Shown here in pieces: positions 7,409 through 15,800 of a stretch of DNA of 34,355 bases. The translations under genes were made by a program, and so were the position numbers. The notes below the pieces were generated by a model, which had not been told where the DNA came from, did no database searches, and saw only the letters and a program-made list of their open reading frames with translations. Source of the DNA: Mycobacterium sp. 852002-10029_SCH5224772 (lineage in GTDB: Bacteria > Actinomycetota > Actinomycetes > Mycobacteriales > Mycobacteriaceae); NCBI RefSeq assembly GCF_001667315.1, contig NZ_LZHT01000071.1, positions 1 to 34,355 of the forward strand, written 5' to 3'. Numbering within the stretch: the first letter of the stretch is position 1; the number at the start of each line of letters is the position of its first letter.

Positions 7409-8338
7409 ATGGCGCAACACAGCACTGCGTGGCCCAGCCTGCGCGTCGACGACTCGGCTCCGACGCGGGACACACTGCACATGTGGATGCAGATCGTCGG
7501 CAAGGTCCGACTCACGCATTCGCCCTTGGTCAATCACTGGTGGCAGGTCACCTTCTACGTGACTCCGCGCGGACTGACCACCTCGGCGATCCCGTATGGG
7601 ACCGAGGTCTTCGACATTGAATTCGACTTCATCAATCATCAGTTGCTGATCCGGAGTAGTTCCGGCGCAACACGTTCGGTCGCGTTGGAACCAAAATCGG
7701 TGACTGAGTTCTATTCGCAGACCATGCAGGCACTAGACGAACTGGGATTCGCGACGCGCATTCAGGCGCACCCCAACGAAGTCGACCCTGCAGTGCCTTT
7801 CGACCAAGACGATGTGCACGCGGCATACGATCGCGATGCCGCGCGCCTGTTCTGGCGCCAGCTCCTCCAGGCCAACCGAGTGCTCGGTCAGTTCCGGTCC
7901 CGCTTCATTGGTAAGGTAAGCCCGGTGCACTTCTTCTGGGGCGCAATGGATCTCGCGTGCACCCGATTTTCGGGCCGCAAAGCACCGCGCCATCCCGGCG
8001 GCGCACCGAATTGCGGGGACTGGGTCATGGTCGAGGGCTACTCGCACGAACTGAGCAGCTGCGGGTTCTGGCCCGGCGGAGGTGAAGAGGGCGCGTTCTA
8101 CGCTTACGCCTACCCGGAACCCGACGCGTTCGCCGACCATCCGGTCCATCCAGCAGAGGCCCGCTACCGCAAGGAGATGGGTGAGTTCGTGTTGCCATAC
8201 GAGGCTGTGCGCCAGGCAGCTGATCCCGATCAGATGCTGCTCGGTTTCTTGCAGGACACGTATGAAGCGGCGGCCGTCAATTCCGGCTGGGACCGTGCCG
8301 CTTTAGAAGACGACCCGAATCGTTGGAGCGCGTACTGA
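7409..8338 (+). CDS. DUF5996 family protein
   Basis: A 309-residue soluble protein of the DUF5996 family, whose biochemical role is unknown to me. Family features visible are an N-terminal WPSLRVDD and TRDTLHMWMQIVGKVRL, NHWWQVTFYVTPRGLTTSAI, FDFINHQLLIRSS, the central GKVSPVHFFWGAMDLACTRF followed by SGRKAPRHPGG, SHELSSCGFWPGGG, and YAYPEPDAF with a final FLQDTYEAAAVNSGWDR. The many conserved His, Trp and Cys residues suggest a ligand- or metal-binding role, which is inference. The start at MAQHST is chosen because AGGAG lies 10 bases upstream; the frame extends 12 codons further without support. A decayed partial copy lies about 900 bases upstream in the same orientation. Confidence 0.88.
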   Translation: MAQHSTAWPSLRVDDSAPTRDTLHMWMQIVGKVRLTHSPLVNHWWQVTFYVTPRGLTTSAIPYGTEVFDIEFDFINHQLLIRSSSGATRSVALEPKSVTEFYSQTMQALDELGFATRIQAHPNEVDPAVPFDQDDVHAAYDRDAARLFWRQLLQANRVLGQFRSRFIGKVSPVHFFWGAMDLACTRFSGRKAPRHPGGAPNCGDWVMVEGYSHELSSCGFWPGGGEEGAFYAYAYPEPDAFADHPVHPAEARYRKEMGEFVLPYEAVRQAADPDQMLLGFLQDTYEAAAVNSGWDRAALEDDPNRWSAY

Positions 8339-8850
8339 ACAGGCGCATGATCTTCGGTTCCCAGAGCTCAGTACCACTTGCGTTGCCTCCCAATCCGTTG
8401 TCGACCACCACATGTGCATTCCGGGAAGATGTTCAGGTAAAACTCTGTGCTGGTCGGGGCCGTGCTCCTCGTTGAGGGCCGACGTAGCGCGTCGCCATCC
8501 ACCCCGGTCGACAAAGCCGACGAGCCGATGGAGGTCGTGGACGCGGAGGTCGTGGACGATGGCCCCGAAACGCACCCTGAGCGCGACGGAGAGCGTGCGA
8601 ACGGTGACCGACAAGCCGCGAATGCGCCTCCACCGTTCGCAGAGCCGAGCGCACCGTCGAACCGCGAGCTACGTCCTCGGTCATGAGCCGTGTGGGTCAG
8701 CAAGCCGACCCCGCTATTGCGCTGCCTTCTGGCTAGCACTGCTCCGTGGCTATCGGTGTAGCTGTATGACGTTCTCTGAGCGCCGACGGTTCCTTGGGGT
8801 CCCGGTCATCATTGCCCGTATGCCCCAATCCCGTTGAGAACGAACCACTG
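8339..8850. other. Intergenic stretch between two convergent genes
   Basis: About 510 bases with no confident gene. On the minus strand a frame of about 100 codons (8303-8614, TTG start) has GC-rich third positions and a plausible stretch containing GMHMWWSTTDWEA. It runs into the end of the DUF5996 gene and has no ribosome site I can see. It may be a remnant of an older gene. The plus strand also carries a 79-codon frame over the same bases, so base composition alone does not decide. Confidence 0.35.
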
Positions 8851-9741
8851 TCAGGCTCGGCTGACACTTTCGAGGTCGGTACGGTAGATCTCGGCTGCGG
8901 TCACGGTGGCCGGCACACCGAGCTCCTTGGCGACGGCGGTGATCGCGTCCTGGCCGATGTCCAGCTCAGCATGGCCGTCGTCGCTGAAATACGGCGCGAT
9001 GAAATGGTCGTAGTGCCGGTGCACCTCGTCCACCGTGTGTCTGCCGAGAAACCCGTGATGCATATGCGCGACGGCGATTTCGGGTTGATGCGTGATCGTG
9101 TGCAACGCCCGCCGGTTGGCTCGGACCACTGCTGCCAGCGCCGGGCTGTCCAGGGGAATGTAGGTAGGGTCAACGGCAATTCCGACGGTCGGCACCTGGA
9201 AGCACTCCCCAATCCAGCCCAGCACGTGCAAACCGTATTCGGCAGCGACCTGCTCGGGTGCCATAGTGCTGCCGACCATCGCCGCGTCGATAGCACCTTC
9301 ACGTAACCACCGGAGGTCCATGCCGTAGTCATCGGGTGGCCGGACTACGCTGACGATATCCCGGTCAGGATCAATGCCATTGCGGCGCAATACGGTACGA
9401 CCGAAACAGCCGGGCGCCGTGTGGGCGGCATGGATGGCGAGCCGACGTCCGCGCAGATCCTGCATCGAGGTCATGTCGCCCCCGCCGAGGAACCAGAACA
9501 GCGGTTGATGGGTGTTGACGCTGACCGCTGTCCACGGAATACCGTCGGTCAGCCGGGACAGCATCGACCTGCCCAGCCCAATGGTCGCGCCCCGGCGCAG
9601 ACGCTCGATATCCCACCCGGTGCCGTCGTGCATGGCAACGTGCACGCCTTCATCGGCGTAGTAGCCCTCCTGATCGGCGACGTAGGCCACCAGTTCCTCG
9701 TGAATACCCCTTCCGACGTAAGCAAGGTCGAAAGTGTGCAT
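8851..9741 (-). CDS. Periplasmic-binding-protein-fold protein (NMT1/SsuA-like) without signal peptide
   Basis: A 296-residue protein of the type 2 periplasmic binding fold, as in NMT1/THI5, SsuA and related solute-binding proteins. Visible are the start FDLAYVGRGIHEELVAYVADQEGYYADEGV, SMQDLRGRRLAIHAAHTAPG and WLREGAIDAAMVGSTMAPEQ. There is no signal peptide or lipobox and no ABC permease or ATPase nearby, so it probably stays in the cytosol. Cytosolic members of this fold include enzymes such as the desulfinase DszB and dihydroxyphthalate decarboxylase, so an enzymatic or sensor role is possible. I chose the second ATG because AGGAG lies six bases before it and abuts the first. It is the third gene of the TetR-SDR-this operon, 22 bases after the SDR. 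Substrate unknown. Confidence 0.8.
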   Translation of the reverse strand: MHTFDLAYVGRGIHEELVAYVADQEGYYADEGVHVAMHDGTGWDIERLRRGATIGLGRSMLSRLTDGIPWTAVSVNTHQPLFWFLGGGDMTSMQDLRGRRLAIHAAHTAPGCFGRTVLRRNGIDPDRDIVSVVRPPDDYGMDLRWLREGAIDAAMVGSTMAPEQVAAEYGLHVLGWIGECFQVPTVGIAVDPTYIPLDSPALAAVVRANRRALHTITHQPEIAVAHMHHGFLGRHTVDEVHRHYDHFIAPYFSDDGHAELDIGQDAITAVAKELGVPATVTAAEIYRTDLESVSRA

Positions 9742-9763
9742 CGTCATCTCCTGATCTGTCCGG

Positions 9764-10516
9764 TCAATCCATCGCCAGTCCGCCGTTGACCGGCGCAGTG
9801 CTTCCGGTCACGAAGCCGCTGTCGTCATCGGCATAGAAGGCGATAACCCTCGCCACGTCCTCGGGTTTGGCGATGCGCCCCAACGGGGTTGTCGCGATAA
9901 TGCGATCCCTGACTGCCTCGGGCACCGTCGTGGAGATCTGTGTGCCCACCATCCCCGGAGAGACGATATTTACCGTGATGCCGTGGGGCCCCAGTTCCTG
10001 GGCCACATAGCGAGCGAACGTGGTAAGCGCCGATTTGGATGCGCCGAGGGCGATCATCCCCGCACGTGGGTTTTTGGCCAGATTCGTCCCGAGATGCACG
10101 ATACGGCCATAACCCTTCGCAATCATCCCCGGCGTCACCGCCCGGGTCAGGGTGAATGCGGCCAGCATTTCGTCCTGCAACTTGCCACCGAACTCTGTCC
10201 AGCTCATCTCCTGGAAAGGCTTGATGGCGTAAGGAATCAGGACTGTGTTGACCAAGACGTCGACCGTCCCCCACTCTGCGGTCACGGTCTGCATCAACCG
10301 ATCCACCTCGTCGGGCTTGGAAACGTCGGCTCTTACCGCCATGGCCTCCCCGCCGGCGGAGTGGATCGCCTCGACGACGGCTTTCGCATCGGCGTCACTT
10401 GTGCGGTAATTCACGACCACCCGCATTCCACGCGAAGCCAGAAGTCTTGATGTTGCTCCTCCGATTCCGCGGCTGCCGCCGGCCACCACCGCGACCTTGT
10501 CCGTATTCGGGCTCAT
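9764..10516 (-). CDS. SDR-family protein lacking the catalytic tyrosine
   Basis: A 250-residue short-chain dehydrogenase-like protein. The cofactor motif is intact (AGGSRGIG at 12-19), as are the D64-V65 region and the C-terminal GGLAMD. The catalytic residues are not: the usual NNAG reads NTVL (90-93), the catalytic Ser position reads GTN (143-145), and the Tyr of YxxxK is Leu157 with Lys161 kept (LGASK). I checked the codon: it is CTC. The protein can probably still bind NAD(P) but should lack normal SDR chemistry, or use a different mechanism. An AAAGGACGG site precedes the ATG. It starts two bases after the TetR stop, so the genes are cotranscribed. Confidence 0.85.
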   Translation of the reverse strand: MSPNTDKVAVVAGGSRGIGGATSRLLASRGMRVVVNYRTSDADAKAVVEAIHSAGGEAMAVRADVSKPDEVDRLMQTVTAEWGTVDVLVNTVLIPYAIKPFQEMSWTEFGGKLQDEMLAAFTLTRAVTPGMIAKGYGRIVHLGTNLAKNPRAGMIALGASKSALTTFARYVAQELGPHGITVNIVSPGMVGTQISTTVPEAVRDRIIATTPLGRIAKPEDVARVIAFYADDDSGFVTGSTAPVNGGLAMD

Positions 10517-10518
10517 TG

Positions 10519-11145
10519 CTATCCGTCCTTTTGGGTAGTTGTCCGGCGCAGACCGTCGGCGAGCAGCCGAACGGTGTGATCGACGCGGGTGGGGTCGGGG
10601 ACTTTGTCGTGCAGAAAGTTGTCCATCAGCAGGCTCGACACCAGTAGCCGCGCGGTAGCAAGCCTCACTTCGGCATCGGCAGGAGCATCACTAGCCTGGG
10701 CTAGCAGCTCGGCGACGTCTCCGGTCGACGACGCGACGAGGGCGGACACCAGGGCGTGAAGTTCGGGGTCGGTACCGGCTTCGCGGAACAGGATTACCTG
10801 GGTATCGCGGTTTTGGATGAACACCTCGACCAGTTCCCGCGCCGCAGCGCCCAGAACCTCCTCCACGTCGCGGTGCTCGGCCTCGACGCCTTCCCTGACG
10901 AGGCTGCGCCGGTAGGCCCGCTCGCCGACCACCGTCAGCAACAGGTCGCGCTTGGACGGGAAGTAATAGAACACCAGGCCATGCGGAACCCCTGCTGCGG
11001 CAGCAATTTTCGCGGTAGAGGTCGCGGCGTAACCCGAATCGGCGAACATCCGCTGCGCGGCATCCAGGATCAACTCACGGTTAGCGGGTTCCGCCGACCC
11101 GCGGTCGGGCTTCCGCCGCGACTTCCGAGTTTTTGCGTTAGCCAT
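10519..11145 (-). CDS. TetR-family transcriptional regulator
   Basis: A 208-residue repressor-type regulator. A basic tail (KTRKSRRKPDRG) precedes the TetR DNA-binding domain: ANRELILDAAQRMFADSGY, then the helix-turn-helix (TSTAKIAAAAGVPHGLVFYYF, 42-62) and SKRDLLLTVV. The remainder is the all-helical ligand domain, with no recognisable ligand. The frame opens 10 codons earlier at a TTG, but that TTG forms the edge of a palindrome that looks like an operator, so the ATG is preferred. It is the first gene of an operon with the tyrosine-less SDR and the binding-fold protein. The palindrome 15-30 bases upstream suggests autoregulation of the whole operon. Confidence 0.92.
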   Translation of the reverse strand: MANAKTRKSRRKPDRGSAEPANRELILDAAQRMFADSGYAATSTAKIAAAAGVPHGLVFYYFPSKRDLLLTVVGERAYRRSLVREGVEAEHRDVEEVLGAAARELVEVFIQNRDTQVILFREAGTDPELHALVSALVASSTGDVAELLAQASDAPADAEVRLATARLLVSSLLMDNFLHDKVPDPTRVDHTVRLLADGLRRTTTQKDG

Positions 11146-11159
11146 GACCCATCTTCTGG

Positions 11160-11175
11160 TTGAGTACTCACTCAA
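11160..11175. promoter_or_regulatory. Operator-like palindrome upstream of the TetR gene
   Basis: TTGAGT-ACTC-ACTCAA is a perfect six-base inverted repeat with a four-base spacer, 14 bases before the ATG of the TetR regulator. The size and placement are typical of a TetR self-operator. Binding is inferred. Confidence 0.6.
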
Positions 11176-11392
11176 GTCTGATCACGGGTGGCCCATTCGT
11201 CAAGTAGACGTCCTCCGACGCGATCGACGCCGAGTAGTCGAGCCCGCCGACGAGAGCGGTCCCCGCGCGCCGCTGAGTCGCCCGAGAGTGCGATGCGGCC
11301 CTCCGACGCGGGCCAGGTAGCGGACAGCGGGGTCCGCAACGCTTCCGCATTCGGCACAGTTCAGCACTGCCGAAACACGCCATGCCAAGTAA

Positions 11393-12661
<1,269 letters not shown>

Positions 12662-12745
12662 CATCTGAGATCGGTTGCGGGACGAGCGTTACCGTCGGAC
12701 CAAGACTTTGGGCCTGCCGCCGACAACACCGCAAACCGCCACTCA

Positions 12746-12751
12746 TACACT
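12746..12751 (+). promoter_or_regulatory. Candidate -10 box for a leaderless transcript of the membrane protein gene
   Basis: TACACT fits the mycobacterial TANNNT -10 element and lies eight bases before the ATG of the membrane protein, which has no ribosome site. That spacing would start the RNA at or next to the ATG. Inferred from pattern only. Confidence 0.4.
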
Positions 12752-12759
12752 GACCCAGC

Positions 12760-13566
12760 ATGGGCATGCTGTTCGGTCTCGCGCCGTGGATTGTGTATTG
12801 GGTCCTTGTCGGAAACGTTCCTTTCGCCGCTGCCGTGCTGGTCGCGCTGGCGGTCGCCGCCGCCAGCCTGGGCCTAGGGGGCGCGACGGGCAGACGCTGG
12901 CAGCTCTTCGATTTCGCTTCTGTCGCAGTGCTTTTGATCCTCGCTGTGCTGACCTTCACGCTCAGCCAGCCGTTCGTCGAGCGGTGGATACTGACACTGA
13001 GCAACGCCGGGATCTTCCTGGTGGCGCTGGTCGGGATGCTCGTCGGCAAGCCGTTGGTGGCCGAATTCGCCGCGGCGGAACACGCTCCCGACGTCGTCAA
13101 AACCGCGCTGTTCGGCCGCGTCGTCCAAATCCTCGGCTGGATCTGGGTCGCCACGTTCGCCGCCATGACGGTGTCGTCGGCCATCCCATCGATCGTGCAA
13201 CGCCCCGCGGTGCCCGCGGGGACCACCGGCGCCCTGATCCTGGACACCAAGACCCCGCTGTCCTTCCTCTGCTACTGGATCATTCCTTTCGGGCTGCTGG
13301 GCCTGGCCGCGGTGGCCTCGCGGTTGCTGCCCGACCGGATGCTGGCCGGGATCGACGATGTGGCGCGGGAAACCTCGTTCGTCGCCTACGACGAGGCCAC
13401 CATCGACGAGCTGTACTTCCTCGCCCAGGAACACGCCAACCGTGAGGTGGGCCCGGGTAAGGAGGCCTACGCCGTCAAGGTCGGCGGGATGGGAACCCCG
13501 TTGACCGGAGACGAGTCCCGCAAGTCGTGGCCGTCGACTTACAAGGTGCGCGACAAGCGGCACTGA
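12760..13566 (+). CDS. Integral membrane protein of unknown function
   Basis: A 268-residue protein. Five or six hydrophobic segments lie at about residues 4-18, 20-38, 52-68, 80-97, 121-140 and 163-185, followed by an about 80-residue hydrophilic C-terminal tail containing many Asp/Glu and ending KVRDKRH. I recognise no family. It starts at an ATG without an obvious ribosome site, so a leaderless mRNA is likely. It is followed 18 bases later by the dienelactone hydrolase gene and probably shares its transcript with that gene, DUF6295 and DUF427. Confidence 0.8.
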   Translation: MGMLFGLAPWIVYWVLVGNVPFAAAVLVALAVAAASLGLGGATGRRWQLFDFASVAVLLILAVLTFTLSQPFVERWILTLSNAGIFLVALVGMLVGKPLVAEFAAAEHAPDVVKTALFGRVVQILGWIWVATFAAMTVSSAIPSIVQRPAVPAGTTGALILDTKTPLSFLCYWIIPFGLLGLAAVASRLLPDRMLAGIDDVARETSFVAYDEATIDELYFLAQEHANREVGPGKEAYAVKVGGMGTPLTGDESRKSWPSTYKVRDKRH

Positions 13567-13584
13567 ACCCCACAAGGAGTCGTG

Positions 13585-14340
13585 ATGAACGCGCCCAGCC
13601 CCGACGCCATCCGCGCGGAGACGATCACCATCACCGGTCACGGCGGCGACCAGATCGAGGCCTACCAGGCCGTGCCGCTCGCGCCGGGGCACCGCGGTGG
13701 CGTCGTGTGGATTCACCACATGCCCGGATACGACCGGGAAACCAAGGAGTTCGTCCGCCGGCTCGCCGTCAGCGGCTATCACGCCCTGGCGCCGAACCTC
13801 TATTCGCGTGAGGCCCCGGGCGCCGCGCCCGACGACGCGGCCGCCGCGGCGCGCGCCGCCGGCGGGGTGCCCGACGAACGACTCGTCGGCGACGTCGCGG
13901 GCGCGGTCGAGCAGTTGCGCTCGTTACCCGGGGCCAACGGCAAGGTCGGTGTCATCGGGCACTGCTCGGGCGGGCGGCACGCGTACCTGGCGGCATGCTC
14001 GCTGCCCTTCGATGCGGCGGTGGACTGCTACGGCGCGTTCATCGTCGAGGATCCGCCCGAGGGCATGCCCAAAACCATGCAGCCGATCCTGAACCTGGCC
14101 GCAAACCTGAGCTGTCCGCTGCTGGGCCTGTTCGGCCTCGACGATCGGTTCCCCGCCCCCGCGGGAGTGGCCGCCCTGGACGCCGAGCTCAACAAGTTCA
14201 ACAAGCCGCACGAGTTCCACTCCTACGAGGGCGCGGGCCACTCCTTCTTCTCCGTCGACCGGCCCGCGTACCGCCCGGAGGCCGCGGTGGACGGCTGGCG
14301 GCGCATCGACGTATTCTTCGCCACCCACCTGAAAGGCTAG
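13585..14340 (+). CDS. Dienelactone hydrolase family protein
   Basis: Alpha/beta-hydrolase of 251 residues in the dienelactone hydrolase family, a cytosolic esterase-like enzyme that uses a Cys nucleophile. The nucleophile elbow is GHCSGG with Cys127; Asp186 or Asp187 (FGLDDRF) and His219 (GAGHSFF) complete the likely triad. The N-terminus carries GGVVWIHHMPGYDRETKEF, the oxyanion region. I take the ATG as start because AAGGAG lies five bases before it; the GTG one codon earlier would be too close. It is the second gene of a tight run and ends nine bases before the DUF6295 gene. The natural substrate is unknown. Confidence 0.9.
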   Translation: MNAPSPDAIRAETITITGHGGDQIEAYQAVPLAPGHRGGVVWIHHMPGYDRETKEFVRRLAVSGYHALAPNLYSREAPGAAPDDAAAAARAAGGVPDERLVGDVAGAVEQLRSLPGANGKVGVIGHCSGGRHAYLAACSLPFDAAVDCYGAFIVEDPPEGMPKTMQPILNLAANLSCPLLGLFGLDDRFPAPAGVAALDAELNKFNKPHEFHSYEGAGHSFFSVDRPAYRPEAAVDGWRRIDVFFATHLKG

Positions 14341-14349
14341 GTATCGCCC

Positions 14350-14622
14350 ATGTGCACCTATCTCACCGAGCACGTCGAGATCGACGGCAGCGGCAAGGGG
14401 GCCACCGGGTGGTTCGGCGCCAACCGCGCAACGGTCTACGTCGACCACCCCGTCCACGCGCCCTACGGCCACACCGTCAACATCGACGTGATCAACCCGC
14501 AGCTCGGCCCGTCGGCGCGGGTGGCCCTGGAACTCACCGAGGAGAGCGCCCTGGCGCTGGCCGAGGCCATCCGCAAAGCGATCGCCCACGCGCCGGCCGG
14601 GCTGGCCTCCAAAGATCAATAG
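14350..14622 (+). CDS. DUF6295 family small protein
   Basis: A 90-residue protein starting MCTYLTEHVEIDGSGKG. It carries GWFGANRATVYVDHPVHAPYGHT and NIDVINPQLGPSARVALEL, the pattern I recognise as DUF6295. The function is unknown; the Met-Cys start and conserved DHPVHAP suggest a small enzyme or ligand-binding fold. It lies between the dienelactone hydrolase gene (gap nine bases) and the DUF427 gene (gap seven bases), so it is translated from the same operon. No membrane or signal segments. Confidence 0.8.
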   Translation: MCTYLTEHVEIDGSGKGATGWFGANRATVYVDHPVHAPYGHTVNIDVINPQLGPSARVALELTEESALALAEAIRKAIAHAPAGLASKDQ

Positions 14623-14629
14623 GCCGACC

Positions 14630-15403
14630 ATGACTGACTATCCGCAGATGGCCGCCGCGCGGGGCAGGATCGAGCCCGCGCCCCGGCGGGTTCGTGGCTT
14701 CCTCGGCGATGCGCTGGTCTTCGACACCACCGCCGCCCGGTACGTGTGGGAAGTCCCGTACTACCCGCAGTACTACATTCCGCTGGCCGATGTCCGCCCC
14801 GAATTCCTGCACGACGAGAACCACGCCCAGACAGTGCAATTCGGTCCGTCACGGCTGCACTCCCTGGTGGGTGCCGGCCAGACGCACGAGTCCGCCGCGC
14901 GGGTCTTCGACGCCGACAGCGACAGCCCGCTGGCCGGCACTGTGCGGTTCGACTGGAATCCGTTGCGCTGGTTCGAAGAGGACGAACCGATCTACGGTCA
15001 TCCGCGGAACCCCTATTCGCGCGTCGACGCCCTGCGCTCACACCGCCACGTCCGGGTCGAGCTTGACGGAATCACCTTGGCGGACACCAAATCTCCGGTT
15101 CTACTCTTCGAAACAGGCTTGCCCACAAGGTATTACATCGATCCCACCGACGTCGACTTCGGGCACCTGCACCCCAGTGCCACACAGACGTTGTGCCCCT
15201 ACAAGGGAACGACGTCGGGCTATTGGTCGGTGCGTGTGGGTCCGCCAAATGAGCAAGTCGTGCACGAAGACCTGGCGTGGACCTACCACTATCCGCTGCC
15301 CGCGGTCGGTCAAATCGCCGGTCTGATCGCCTTCTACAACGAAAAACTCGACATCGTCATCGACGGGGCCAGGCTGCCGCGGCCGCAGACCCATTTCAGC
15401 TAG
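14630..15403 (+). CDS. DUF427 domain protein (Rv1056-like)
   Basis: A 257-residue protein, close in length to M. tuberculosis Rv1056. It appears to hold two DUF427 units: about residues 25-125 (GFLGDALVFDTTAARYVWEVPYYPQYY) and about 140-245 (DGITLADTKSPVLLFETGLPTRYYI, with CPYKGTTSGYWSV). DUF427 folds are small beta-barrel-like domains of unknown function. It is the last gene of the membrane protein - dienelactone hydrolase - DUF6295 - DUF427 run, with a seven-base gap before it. From this gene onward the order follows M. tuberculosis. Confidence 0.9.
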   Translation: MTDYPQMAAARGRIEPAPRRVRGFLGDALVFDTTAARYVWEVPYYPQYYIPLADVRPEFLHDENHAQTVQFGPSRLHSLVGAGQTHESAARVFDADSDSPLAGTVRFDWNPLRWFEEDEPIYGHPRNPYSRVDALRSHRHVRVELDGITLADTKSPVLLFETGLPTRYYIDPTDVDFGHLHPSATQTLCPYKGTTSGYWSVRVGPPNEQVVHEDLAWTYHYPLPAVGQIAGLIAFYNEKLDIVIDGARLPRPQTHFS

Positions 15404-15800
15404 CGGCGACACGGAATCCGGGCGGTGTGATATTCGCCTCGTCGATGGCAAATCCTGAGACTTCCTTACTAAAGCAACGGTGGAGCGCAAACGCGAGTCG
15501 TTAGCGGCGCAAGCAAAATCCGCCGGAAGAGGGTTTGCGTAGGTTTCGCTAGGGGTAAGCGACTGCGATACAGCGTGATTGGAAGTCTGAGCAGAACCTG
15601 AGTGCGTGGAGTGACGTAGCTAACGTCGAGCATTTTGAACTGCTTTGAGGCGAGTTTTGGTCAGTAGACTACCGAAAACCAGTTTCGTCAGTGCCTTTCG
15701 GTGCTGAAAGCCGGTGGATCCGGAGGCCAAATCGTCGCATGCGCGCGACGTCGTCACTTTGGCCCCAGGGCCGACGAAACACAGCAAAGGCGGTACCAGC
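15404..15800. promoter_or_regulatory. Long promoter region of the beta-propeller gene
   Basis: Almost 400 bases without a gene, lower in GC than the flanks. It holds three tandem 10-base units (15532-15561) and an imperfect inverted repeat GTTTTGGT / ACCGAAAAC (15654-15679). The M. tuberculosis counterpart Rv1057 is known to have a complex promoter controlled by MprAB and TrcRS, so a long regulated promoter is expected here. I see no small coding sequence. Confidence 0.5.
15532..15561 (+). promoter_or_regulatory. Three tandem 10-base units, candidate OmpR-type regulator site
   Basis: GGTTTGCGTA, GGTTTCGCTA and GGGGTAAGCG follow each other with a 10-base period. Direct repeats one helical turn apart are the usual target layout of OmpR/PhoB-type response regulators such as MprA and TrcR. 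They lie about 240 bases before the chosen start of the beta-propeller gene. Which factor binds, if any, is not shown. Confidence 0.4.

Noticed and set aside
8303..8614. Minus-strand frame of 103 codons with GC-rich third positions.
   Set aside because: It starts at TTG without a ribosome site, runs into the end of the DUF5996 gene and resembles no family. It could be a remnant, so it is only mentioned in the intergenic entry.
8447..8686. Plus-strand frame whose middle (MEVVDAEVVDDG) resembles an acidic chaperone tail.
   Set aside because: Only a short low-complexity likeness, no ribosome site, and it overlaps the competing frame on the other strand.
13995..14633. Long open frames antisense to or shifted from the dienelactone hydrolase and DUF6295 genes.
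   Set aside because: Shadows of well-supported genes, with no domain signal of their own.
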